From a bacterium HR15 (GTDB lineage Bacteria; Armatimonadota; Fimbriimonadia; Fimbriimonadales; GBS-DC), in contig BEHR01000008.1 in NCBI GenBank assembly GCA_002898555.1, positions 33,297 through 97,296 on the forward strand: a stretch of 64,000 bases of DNA, written 5' to 3'. The notes under the pieces were generated by a model. The model did not search any database. It worked only from the letters and a program-made list of their open reading frames with translations, and had not been told where the DNA came from. Numbering within the stretch: position 1 is the stretch's first letter; every line of letters starts with the position of its first letter. Positions 29,702-37,143 of the stretch are shown in pieces. A program made the position numbers and the translations under genes.

Positions 29702-31093
29702 CTACTCTCTCGTCAATGTCTGCGGTTCGGAAAACCGTGCGATCAATTCTCTCGGCAATCGCCGTTTCGCCGTCATCAACTCGTGCAGCAGGGTCTTGAA
29801 CAGCGTCTCCAAAGCGCGAACCGATGCCTCTTCCGCTTCGATGCGCTGATCCACCGTCCGCAGGATGCGAGCGATTTCGCGCTGTTCTGGGAGGGGTGGG
29901 AGGGGGATGGGAAACGCTGCAAGTCGTGACTGCGACAGATTCGGGATAGTGGTTTTGTTTCCTAAACCACCGTATAAGGCCAAAAGAGTCCACGCTGCTT
30001 GCATCCAGTACATGTAAAAAAGCGGAAAAACATCTTCCCTCAGGCTTCTAAGCCGATGTAAATGGTTCTGATAAAGACATAACGGCAACTGGTCTTCCCA
30101 CATAGCAGTGCGTCCAATTTCTCCGCCCTCACAAACAAGAATATCGCCGTGCCTGAGCGATAATCGCCTTTCCTCAGGTTCATCAAAGTGCATTTTATCA
30201 ACTTTGGTCACATCGATACGCCCCCACAAGACATTTGCAGTTCGCAGAAATGGTCTCATCCGTGGACCAGTGCGGGACCTTGGTGAAAGGGATTTCCCTT
30301 GCTGAATTTCAAAAATCTCCCCCAACCTGACCACCTGCCAATGCGCGGGGAGGGCGCCGATTTCGGTTTCCTGTAGTAGGGGCGCAAAGCATTGCGCCCC
30401 TACGGGCACGGGTCCGTAGGTGAACAGGTGCTGCATTAGGCTCTTTTTGAGCTGCTTGAGCGCGGCGGCGACTCGCTCGCCAGCCTCCTTCGCTTGCTGC
30501 ACCGTGCGCAACACATGGGCAATGGCGCGCTGTTCGGGGAGCGGGGGGAGGGGGATGGGCAACTGCCTCAGTTTTCCTTGGTTTATAGATGCTTGACCCA
30601 CTGCTCGAGCTGCAAGTCCAATGAAAACGCCCTTCTCTCGATACACATTAAACAAATAATTGAGAAATTGATAATCAAGCGACTCTGGTCGAGGGCGGAT
30701 CAGCAGGAGGTTCATTCCATGCACAAGATATTGAGGCTCTCCTGTATAAATGGCAGTTTTCCCTAAGTGGGGTTCGCTGTTGATATGGCTGAAAAGTATA
30801 TCCCCTTTGATAAGCCTGTAGCTTTCTATGCTCTGTAGACTAATGTCTCGAAGGTAACCTACTTTTGCGGGATTGATTCTTCCCTCGGATATGGTTTCAA
30901 TACGGCTCACTGGAATACCTGGGGGAATCCTGTATTGTCTATAGGTAAGTCCGTTCCGAATTAAAGCCACCACCTCCCCCAACCGCACTACCTGCCACTC
31001 TTCGGGCAGGGGTCCGAGTTCGGTCATTTTATAGCCGTCGGTTCGCATTGCGCTATCGTCTTGCACCATTTTGCCCAATTCTTGCCCAATCAT
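29702..31093 (-). CDS. hsdS: Type I restriction specificity subunit
   Basis: About 463 residues from the ATG at 31093; the frame is open back to a TTG at 31174 and the true start is unclear. Two target-recognition domains each begin with PxxWQVVRLGE and end in a conserved helix with PLPPLPEQRAIAHVLRTV and PLPPLPEQREIARILRTV, so the DNA site is bipartite. HsdS positions HsdM and HsdR on DNA. Two oddities: an 11-bp tandem repeat at the 5' end, and a perfect 28-base palindrome inserted in frame in the linker between the domains (residues reading PVGAQCFAPLL). hsdM ends just upstream, and the Argonaute operon follows. Confidence 0.93.
   Translation of the reverse strand: MIGQELGKMVQDDSAMRTDGYKMTELGPLPEEWQVVRLGEVVALIRNGLTYRQYRIPPGIPVSRIETISEGRINPAKVGYLRDISLQSIESYRLIKGDILFSHINSEPHLGKTAIYTGEPQYLVHGMNLLLIRPRPESLDYQFLNYLFNVYREKGVFIGLAARAVGQASINQGKLRQLPIPLPPLPEQRAIAHVLRTVQQAKEAGERVAAALKQLKKSLMQHLFTYGPVPVGAQCFAPLLQETEIGALPAHWQVVRLGEIFEIQQGKSLSPRSRTGPRMRPFLRTANVLWGRIDVTKVDKMHFDEPEERRLSLRHGDILVCEGGEIGRTAMWEDQLPLCLYQNHLHRLRSLREDVFPLFYMYWMQAAWTLLALYGGLGNKTTIPNLSQSRLAAFPIPLPPLPEQREIARILRTVDQRIEAEEASVRALETLFKTLLHELMTAKRRLPRELIARFSEPQTLTRE
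30376..30403. repeat. Perfect 12-bp inverted repeat inside hsdS
   Basis: GTAGGGGCGCAA, AGCA, TTGCGCCCCTAC. Elements of this kind (GTAGGGGC...GCCCCTAC) are dispersed palindromes in many thermophile genomes. This copy lies in the central linker of hsdS and keeps the frame. Confidence 0.8.
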
Positions 31094-31100
31094 TGCCCAA
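31071..31100. repeat. Three 11-bp tandem repeats at the hsdS start
   Basis: TTGCCCAA occurs at 31071, 31082 and 31093 (plus-strand), an exact 11-bp period that includes two candidate hsdS start codons. Because 11 is not a multiple of three, a change in copy number would shift the frame or move the start. Confidence 0.7.
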
Positions 31101-31163
31101 TTTGCTCTATTGACCTTGCGAATTCTACCGTTTGACCTTCCGTCGGAACCTGTGCCGTCATCG

Positions 31164-32741
31164 CTATACCTCAAACCCTAAGGTTTTCAGCACCTCTCGC
31201 AGTGCGTGGTCGGCTTGGGCGCGCTCCTCTTCCGCTTCGCGCAGCAGCACAATAGCCTCTTCCAAGGGCAGCGCCTGTTCCGTGTGGTTCGCGCTCACAT
31301 ACCGACTGGGGGAGAGGTTGTAGTCGTTTTGGGCGGCTTCGTCTTGGGTGATGATGGCGGATAGCCCCTCGCGTGCCTCCCAGCAGCGATATAAGTCGAC
31401 AATCGTGTTAATATGTGTCTCGTCGAGGTAGTTTTTGGGTCTGCCCTTTGCGAAGAGTTGGCTGGCGTTGATGAGCAGGATTTCGCCCGGGTGTCGCTTG
31501 CGGCGATTGACGAGGATAATCACACCCGGCGCGGTGGTGTTGTAGAAGAGGTTTTCGGGCAGCAGGATCACTGCTTCGATGAGGTCGCGTTCCACGAAGG
31601 CTTTGCGGATGTCGCGCTCGCGGTTGGAGCCTTGATTCCCGCTGCCGCGGCTCACGGCGCCTGTGTCCAGCACCACTGCCATGCGTCCCGTGTCGCTGAG
31701 CGAGGCGAGCATGTGCTGCATCCAGCCCCAGTCCGCGCTTGAGGAGGGCGGCGCGCCGAATGGGAAGCGTTCGTATGGGTCGTTTTCATAAATTTCCGTC
31801 AGGAAGCTCTGGTTCCACATCGGGTTCGCCACGACGAGGTCAAATCGCTCCAAGCGTCCGCTGTGATCGCGGAAGGCGGGGTTGCGCATCGTGTCGCCTA
31901 ATCGAATTTCCGCCTCCATATCGTGGATGATGGCGTTCATGCGCGCCATGGCGAAGGTGGCAGGGTTAATCTCTTGTCCATAGAGTTTCAGCGGGGCGTA
32001 TTGGGAGGGCAGTGTACGGTGCCCGTTTTGCGAAACGCCGTGGGTCTCCAGCAGGCGCAGGTGGCACTTGATGAGCAGCCCTCCGGAGCCGCAGGTGGGG
32101 TCGTAGACCGTGTTGCTCGGTTGAGGCTCCAACAGGCGCGCCATTAGGATTGCCACTTCGCGCGGGGTGTAGAACTCGCCTGCGCTCTGCCCTTGCCCCT
32201 CGGCGAACTTGCGCAGCAGGTACTCGTAGGCGCGCCCCAGAATATCAGGCTCCACATCGTTCAAGCCCAGCCGATGACGCGAGAGGACATCGATGAGCCG
32301 AGTCAGATACTCATCGGGCACGATGCGTTGCCCTGCGGTGGTGGCGTTGAAGTCGACCACATCGATGACGCCCGACAGGCGAGGGTTCCATTTGACAACT
32401 GCCCGCACGGCGTCGGTGAGATACTGTCCCAGCCCCGTTGTTTGCTTGCGGATGTTCGCCCAGCGCGCCTCATCAGGGATGTAGAAACGAACCACGCCTC
32501 TTCCCCCAGCAATCGCGCCATTCTCGAGTTCACCCTGAAGAATCGCATTCACGGTGTCCCTATCCCCGTAATCATCGGTGAGGCGTTGCAGCTCATCTTC
32601 AAACACATCAGATAACCGCTTGAGGAACACCAGCGGGAGGATGTAGTCTTTGAACTTGGGCGCGTCCACAGGTCCGCGAATGGCGCAGGCAGCGTCCCAC
32701 AGCCAGTTTTCCAGCGTCTGAATATCTAAGAACAGTCCCAT
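31164..32741 (-). CDS. hsdM: Type I DNA methyltransferase subunit
   Basis: A 525-residue HsdM. An N-terminal helical domain (to about 150) is followed by the gamma-type N6-adenine methyltransferase: GEFYTP at 188-193, SAM-binding DPTCGSGG at 214-221, and motif IV reading NPMW at 306-309 (VANPMWNQ). NPPF or NPPY is usual; NPMW occurs in one known HsdM subgroup. HsdM2S methylates adenine in the type I site and protects host DNA from HsdR. It is first in the island, with TTGCTA-N19-TATAAT upstream and AAGGAGA before the ATG. Confidence 0.95.
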   Translation of the reverse strand: MGLFLDIQTLENWLWDAACAIRGPVDAPKFKDYILPLVFLKRLSDVFEDELQRLTDDYGDRDTVNAILQGELENGAIAGGRGVVRFYIPDEARWANIRKQTTGLGQYLTDAVRAVVKWNPRLSGVIDVVDFNATTAGQRIVPDEYLTRLIDVLSRHRLGLNDVEPDILGRAYEYLLRKFAEGQGQSAGEFYTPREVAILMARLLEPQPSNTVYDPTCGSGGLLIKCHLRLLETHGVSQNGHRTLPSQYAPLKLYGQEINPATFAMARMNAIIHDMEAEIRLGDTMRNPAFRDHSGRLERFDLVVANPMWNQSFLTEIYENDPYERFPFGAPPSSSADWGWMQHMLASLSDTGRMAVVLDTGAVSRGSGNQGSNRERDIRKAFVERDLIEAVILLPENLFYNTTAPGVIILVNRRKRHPGEILLINASQLFAKGRPKNYLDETHINTIVDLYRCWEAREGLSAIITQDEAAQNDYNLSPSRYVSANHTEQALPLEEAIVLLREAEEERAQADHALREVLKTLGFEV

Positions 32742-32797
32742 CGCTGCTTCTCCTTGACAACACCGAATCGTAGGGTCGTTTGTGTCTCTACTATGTG

Positions 32798-32828
32798 ATT
32801 ATACCATGAAGCGATTTGTAAATAGCAA
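32798..32828 (-). promoter_or_regulatory. Promoter of hsdMS
   Basis: TTGCTA, about 19 bases, TATAAT (32803-32798) on the minus strand, about 57 bases before the hsdM ATG. Confidence 0.4.
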
Positions 32829-32857
32829 CTGGCGTCAGCAAACTGTGACGAAATCTC

Positions 32858-33436
32858 TCAATCCTCAAAAACGGCTTGCGGGGTGAGTTGCAGCTCAGGC
32901 AACACTTTCGAGGGGATAGGCTCCTCTCCAGTAAACCAGCCCAGCGAGCGGTAGCTGCGCTCCTCGCGGACGAGTACCTCTACTTCGTGCGTTTCGGGAT
33001 CGACCAACCACACCTCGGGCACCCCCAGCGCGTGGTAATCGTGGAGTTTATCGCGCCACGCGCTGTAGGTGTCGGAGGGAGAAAGCACCTCAATTACGAG
33101 GTCTGGTGGGATTTCTAAGCGTGGCTGCTCCATCAAGGCGTTCAAATCCCCCACACGCTGATAGGAGATATAGAACAAATCAGGTTGGCGGGTGCGCAAC
33201 GGCTGACGCCGAATGACGAAATCGTAGGGGGCAGGAAAGACCTTACCCAGGGATTTTGCTTTTGTGTACTGGTTCAGCGTCGCTAACAACTTACTCACGG
33301 TATCTTGATGTTTCAAAGTAGGTGTGGGCAATTCTATCACCTCGCCATCCACAATCTCGTAGCGCGTGAGCGGCAGGTTGAGATACTCGTCCCAGCTTAT
33401 TTCCTTCTGCTTTATCGGTTGCGCAACCGCTGCCAT
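32858..33436 (-). CDS. Uma2 family PD-(D/E)XK nuclease, copy 1
   Basis: A 192-residue Uma2 (DUF820) protein. The nuclease core reads RQPDLFYIS (aspartate), PPDLVIEVLSPSDT (glutamate) and a following KLHDYHALGVPEVWLVD segment that supplies the lysine. Uma2 proteins are abundant in cyanobacteria, Armatimonadota and related groups, often in many copies; their role is unclear. A second copy at 35075-35653 is collinear, identical over residues 1-40 or so and again about 70-125, but different in between (SKLLATLNQYTKAKSLG here). Homology also runs about 85 bases upstream into a GC-rich repeat unit. Confidence 0.88.
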   Translation of the reverse strand: MAAVAQPIKQKEISWDEYLNLPLTRYEIVDGEVIELPTPTLKHQDTVSKLLATLNQYTKAKSLGKVFPAPYDFVIRRQPLRTRQPDLFYISYQRVGDLNALMEQPRLEIPPDLVIEVLSPSDTYSAWRDKLHDYHALGVPEVWLVDPETHEVEVLVREERSYRSLGWFTGEEPIPSKVLPELQLTPQAVFED

Positions 33437-33493
33437 CGATGATCACCCCCTGTATTATACCTACTGGGCTGTCATGCTGAGCGGCACAGGGCA

Positions 33494-33561
33494 TCTCGGC
33501 TCGCCGGGAGGCTCGCCCGCCAGTTGGTTTTTTTTCGGCTCGTCGGGAGGCTCGCCCTTCA
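33494..33561 (+). repeat. LEGEAPAEP-type dispersed repeat, two degenerate units
   Basis: TCTCGGCTCGCCGGGAGGCT and a second unit after a T-run, between the copy 1 Uma2 gene and the ruvA stop. The first unit is shared with the flank of Uma2 copy 2. Confidence 0.75.
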
Positions 33562-33572
33562 GGTGGGGGTCG

Positions 33573-34190
33573 CTACCGGCGGGGTGCGAGTTTGGCGAGG
33601 GCGAGGCGCATCAGGGTCTGTTCATCCGCATCGGGGTTTTCTTGCAAAGCGGCTTGCAGTGCGCTGCTGGCGTCGCGCCGCGAGTAGCCCAGTTGCACCA
33701 GCCCGGCGAGCAGCGCGTCCAGATCCATCTCGGCAGCGCGCGAGACCGCTTTCAGCCGCTCGACGCGCTGTTCAAACGCCAGCTCCGCCACTTTGTCGGA
33801 GAGTTCCAGCACGAGCCGCTCCGCCAACTTCGCGCCGACGCCCGGCAAAGTGCGCAACATGCGTGTGTCTTTGAGGGCAATCGCGCGGGCAAGCGTTTCG
33901 GGCTCCGTTGCGCTCATCAGGTTCAACGCCAGTTTTGGACCGACCCCGCTCACAGTAATGAGCAGGTCGAACAGCCGTCGTTGCCAGGGGTTCGGGAAGC
34001 CGTAGAGCAGGATGCCATCTTCCTCGCTGAACAGGGTGCGGATGTAGAGGCTAATGGTTTCGCCAAGGGTGGGAAGTTGCTGGCGCAGGCTCGTGGGGAT
34101 GCGCACCTCGTAGCCGACGCCTTGCGTCTCCACCAGGATCCGCTCGTTGTCCGCATCCCGTAAAACACCGCTCAGCCAGCCAATCATCAT
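33573..34190 (-). CDS. ruvA: Holliday junction branch migration protein RuvA
   Basis: About 205 residues. The start is ATG at 34190 (or 34187), overlapping the hisG stop as TGATG. It begins MIGWLSGVL, then the OB-fold, then two helix-hairpin-helix motifs (LLITVSGVGPKLALNLM and LRTLPGVGAKLAERLV), and the C-terminal domain III that contacts RuvB (GYSRRDASSALQAAL). RuvA tetramers hold the four-way junction while RuvB drives migration. ruvB and ruvC are absent here, and coupling to hisG is unusual. Confidence 0.96.
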   Translation of the reverse strand: MMIGWLSGVLRDADNERILVETQGVGYEVRIPTSLRQQLPTLGETISLYIRTLFSEEDGILLYGFPNPWQRRLFDLLITVSGVGPKLALNLMSATEPETLARAIALKDTRMLRTLPGVGAKLAERLVLELSDKVAELAFEQRVERLKAVSRAAEMDLDALLAGLVQLGYSRRDASSALQAALQENPDADEQTLMRLALAKLAPRR

Positions 34191-35071
34191 CAAGGGATAA
34201 CCTTATTCAGGGGATACTCCACCAGCCCTTCCGCGCCGGCTTTGCGCAAGCGCGGGATTAGGTCGCGTGCCACCGATTCATCGATAATGGTCTCCACCGC
34301 ATACCAGCCCTTGTCGCTCAGAGGGGAGAGGGTTGGCTTGCGCAGAGCGGGCAGGACCTGCAGCACCGCGTCCAGACAGCTTTCATGGACATTCATCTTT
34401 AGCCCGACGAGGCGATCCGCGTTCAGCGCGCCCTGCAGCATGAGCGCGATGCTTTCGATCTTTTCGCGTTTGAACGGCTCCCGCCATGCCTGGTGATTGG
34501 CAATCAGGCGTGTGGTGGAGACCAGGATGACCTCCAGAATACGCAGGTTGTGCGCCTTGAGGGAGCTGCCCGTCTCGGTGTTGACCACAATTGCATCCAC
34601 CAGGTGGGGTACTTTGACCTCGCACGCGCCCCAGGAGAACTCCACCTGGGCTTGCACGCCCCGCTCGCGCAGGTAGCGCTCGGTGAGGCGCACATACTCG
34701 GTGGCGATGCGCTTGCCTTGCAAATCTTCCAGGCGTTGGAACGGCGCGTCGTTGTGGACGGCAATCACGACGCGAATGGGGTTGCGCGTCTGCTTGGAGT
34801 AGTGCAGCTCCAGCACATGGTGCACATCGGCGTTGCAGTCTTGCACCCAGTCGTAGCCCGTGATGCCCGCGTCCAGAATGCCATCCTGCACATAGAGCGG
34901 GATCTCCTGCGGGCGGAGCAGCACGGCTTCCAGCTCCGCATCGTCCGAGATGGGTTCATAGGAGCGACCCGACGGGATGCGAAAGTCCCAGCCTGCCTTG
35001 CGAAACAGAGCAAGGGTCGCCTCTTGCAGGCTGCCTTTGGGTAAGCCCAGTTTGAGTTTGTTCACTCCCAT
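34190..35071 (-). CDS. hisG: ATP phosphoribosyltransferase, long form
   Basis: A 293-residue enzyme. The N-terminal catalytic lobes begin NKLKLGLPKGSLQEATLALF; GITGYDWVQD and the PRPP-binding region DAIVVNTETGSSLKAHNLR follow. Residues after about 215 are the HisG C-terminal regulatory domain of the long, hexameric form, the histidine-sensing ACT-like domain. It catalyses the first step of histidine synthesis, ATP plus PRPP to phosphoribosyl-ATP. No other his gene is near. It starts four bases after a Uma2 gene and overlaps ruvA, so it appears to have been caught between duplicated Uma2 copies. Confidence 0.95.
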   Translation of the reverse strand: MGVNKLKLGLPKGSLQEATLALFRKAGWDFRIPSGRSYEPISDDAELEAVLLRPQEIPLYVQDGILDAGITGYDWVQDCNADVHHVLELHYSKQTRNPIRVVIAVHNDAPFQRLEDLQGKRIATEYVRLTERYLRERGVQAQVEFSWGACEVKVPHLVDAIVVNTETGSSLKAHNLRILEVILVSTTRLIANHQAWREPFKREKIESIALMLQGALNADRLVGLKMNVHESCLDAVLQVLPALRKPTLSPLSDKGWYAVETIIDESVARDLIPRLRKAGAEGLVEYPLNKVIP

Positions 35072-35074
35072 CGC

Positions 35075-35653
35075 TCAATCCTCAAAAATGGCTCGCGGTG
35101 TGAGCTGCAGCTCTGGCAACACTTTCGATTGAATAGGTTCATCTCCGGTGAACCAGCCAAGCGAGCTGTAGCTTCGTTCCTCGCGGATGAGCACCTCCAC
35201 TTCCTGCTTTTCGATATCGACCGCCCACACCTCTGGCACACCCAGCGCGTGGTAATCGTGTAGTTTATCGCGCCACGCGCTGAAGGTGTCGGAGGGAGAA
35301 AGCACCTCAATTACGAGGTCTGGTGGGATTTCTAAGCGTGGCTGCTCCATCAAGGCGTTTAAATCACCCACGCGCTGATAGGAGATATAGAACAAATCAG
35401 GTTGGCGGGTGCGCAACGGCTGACGCCGAATGACGAAATCGTAAGGGGCAGGAAACAACTCACCCAACTGCTTCGCTGTAAGAAAATCGCCAATTTTCAA
35501 GCTCAGTCGCATGACTATGCGCTGATGTTTCAAAGTAGGTGTGGGTAATTCTATCACCTCGCCATCCACAATCTCGTAGCGCGTGAGCGGCAGGCTGAGA
35601 TATTCGTCCCAGCTTATTTCCTTCTGCTTTATCGGTTGCGCAACCGCTGCCAT
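35075..35653 (-). CDS. Uma2 family PD-(D/E)XK nuclease, copy 2
   Basis: A 192-residue Uma2 protein with the same catalytic segments as copy 1 (RQPDLFYIS and PPDLVIEVLSPSDT). It differs from copy 1 mainly at residues about 44-70 (MRLSLKIGDFLTAKQLG) and in scattered C-terminal positions (VWAVDIEKQEVEVLI). Its stop is three bases before the hisG ATG, so hisG and ruvA may be transcribed from its promoter. The -10 of copy 1 (TATAAT) reads TACAAT here, a change that might weaken it. Confidence 0.88.
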   Translation of the reverse strand: MAAVAQPIKQKEISWDEYLSLPLTRYEIVDGEVIELPTPTLKHQRIVMRLSLKIGDFLTAKQLGELFPAPYDFVIRRQPLRTRQPDLFYISYQRVGDLNALMEQPRLEIPPDLVIEVLSPSDTFSAWRDKLHDYHALGVPEVWAVDIEKQEVEVLIREERSYSSLGWFTGDEPIQSKVLPELQLTPRAIFED

Positions 35654-35711
35654 CGATGATCACCCCCTGTATTGTACCTACTGGGCTGTCATGCTGAGCG
35701 GCACAAGGCAT

Positions 35712-35839
35712 CTCGGCTCGCCGGGAGGCTCGCCCTCCAGTTTGTTTTTTTTCGGCTCGGCGGGAGCCTCGCCCTCCAATTTCGGCTCGGCAGGAGCCTC
35801 GCCCTCCAATTTCGGCTCGGCAGGAGGCTTGCCCTCCAA
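35712..35839 (+). repeat. LEGEAPAEP-type dispersed repeat, four units
   Basis: Four tandem units of about 30 bases (starts 35712, 35750, 35780, 35810) between the Uma2 copy 2 flank and the xylA stop, three bases beyond the last unit. This is the largest cluster in the window. Confidence 0.85.
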
Positions 35840-35842
35840 GGT

Positions 35843-37006
35843 TCAGCGCACGCCCATCAGCAGCTCCATCGTCAGTTGGTCTAACTTCTCGTACTGATAC
35901 CCCTTGCGCCCTAACGCCTCGCGGTCGAAAGGCTGCGCCTTGAGCCATGCGGCGTTCTCGCGCGAGTATTGCATCCGTTCCTGCAGTTCCACATCCCACT
36001 GGCGGATTTCGGCGAGTAGCCCCTGAATCTCGGGGTCCTGATTGAACTGTTCCACCTTCTCCTTGAGGATGAGGTAGGTACGCATGCAGCCCTTGGCGAA
36101 CTCCCACACACCTTCCTCGTCTTCGGTGCGGTAGGCGTGCGCGTCGAAGTGGCGCGGCCCGCCATAGCCGTTATCTTCCAGTAGCTTCACCAGGAAGAAC
36201 GCGCCCTTGATGTCCTCCGCGCCGAAGCGGTAGTCCTGATCATAGCGACAGAATTTTTGCGCGTTCAGGTCGATGTGGAACAGCTTGTTGCGTTCGATGG
36301 CTTGCGCGACGGCGTGCACGAAGTTCAGTCCGACCATGTTCTCGTGCGCCACTTCGGGGTTCACCCCACACATACTGGGGTCGTCAAGTGTTTCGATGAA
36401 CGCCAGCATGGAGCCAACGGTGGGCAGAAAGATGTCGCCACGCGGCTCGTTCGGCTTTGGCTCCAGCGCGAACCGCAGGGGGTAGCCCTGGTCCTTGACA
36501 TAGTGGATGAGGAAGTTCATGCATTCGCGATACCACTGCAATGCTTGAATGGGGTCTTTGGCGGCGTCGGTCTCGGTGCCTTCGCGTCCACCCCAGAACA
36601 CATAGATTTCCGCGCCCAGCTCCACCGCGAGGTCAATCGCGTGCATGCTCTTTTGCAGGGCATAGGCGCGCACTTTGGGATCGTTGCTGGTAAATGCGCC
36701 ATCCTTGAAGACGGGGTCATAGAACAGATTGGTTGTGCCCATCACTAAGCGCATGTTGTGGTCTTCAAGGGCTTTTTTGAACTCGCGCACGATGCGGTCG
36801 CGTTCGGCAGGTGTGGCGTCTATGGGCACGAGGTCGTTATCGTGCAGGTTCACGCCCCACGCGCCCAGTTCCGAGAGTTTCTGCACGATGCGCACAGGTG
36901 AGATGGGGGGACGCACGAAGTCGCCAAACGGGTCGCGCCCACGATTGCCGACTGTCCACAGCCCGAAAGTGAACTTATGCTCCGGCTTCGGTGTATAATC
37001 TGCCAT
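35843..37006 (-). CDS. xylA: Xylose isomerase, Thermus/Actinobacteria type
   Basis: A 387-residue protein from the ATG at 37006 (GGAGGTG upstream), the usual class I length; a longer frame to 37093 is rejected. It begins [20 protein letters not shown]. Catalytic H55 and D58 lie in LHDNDLVP. Metal ligands by family numbering are E182, E218, D246 and D288 (site 1), with H221, D256 and D258 (site 2), and K184 is present. The late segment [11 protein letters not shown] is, from memory, nearly the Thermus form. It isomerises D-xylose to D-xylulose (and glucose to fructose). The matching xylulokinase is 17 kb away. Confidence 0.95.
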   Translation of the reverse strand: MADYTPKPEHKFTFGLWTVGNRGRDPFGDFVRPPISPVRIVQKLSELGAWGVNLHDNDLVPIDATPAERDRIVREFKKALEDHNMRLVMGTTNLFYDPVFKDGAFTSNDPKVRAYALQKSMHAIDLAVELGAEIYVFWGGREGTETDAAKDPIQALQWYRECMNFLIHYVKDQGYPLRFALEPKPNEPRGDIFLPTVGSMLAFIETLDDPSMCGVNPEVAHENMVGLNFVHAVAQAIERNKLFHIDLNAQKFCRYDQDYRFGAEDIKGAFFLVKLLEDNGYGGPRHFDAHAYRTEDEEGVWEFAKGCMRTYLILKEKVEQFNQDPEIQGLLAEIRQWDVELQERMQYSRENAAWLKAQPFDREALGRKGYQYEKLDQLTMELLMGVR

Positions 37007-37143
37007 GTCGGGAACACCTCCCGCAAGATAGTTCGACGGGGCAAGCACGCCTCCTGCCGACGAGCAGCCACAGAGCGGATGCTGGGCAGACAAGGGAACC
37101 TGCTGCGAGCGATGCCGTTCTTACTCCATCGGAGGTATGACCG

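Noticed and set aside
35712..35839. 30-bp spaced repeat cluster considered as a CRISPR array
   Set aside because: The units abut without unique spacers, occur at five loci, and no cas genes are present.
35460..36107. 215-codon minus-strand frame rich in GGRGSCRAEIGG
   Set aside because: It is the dispersed repeat read in another frame across xylA and Uma2, not a glycine-rich protein.
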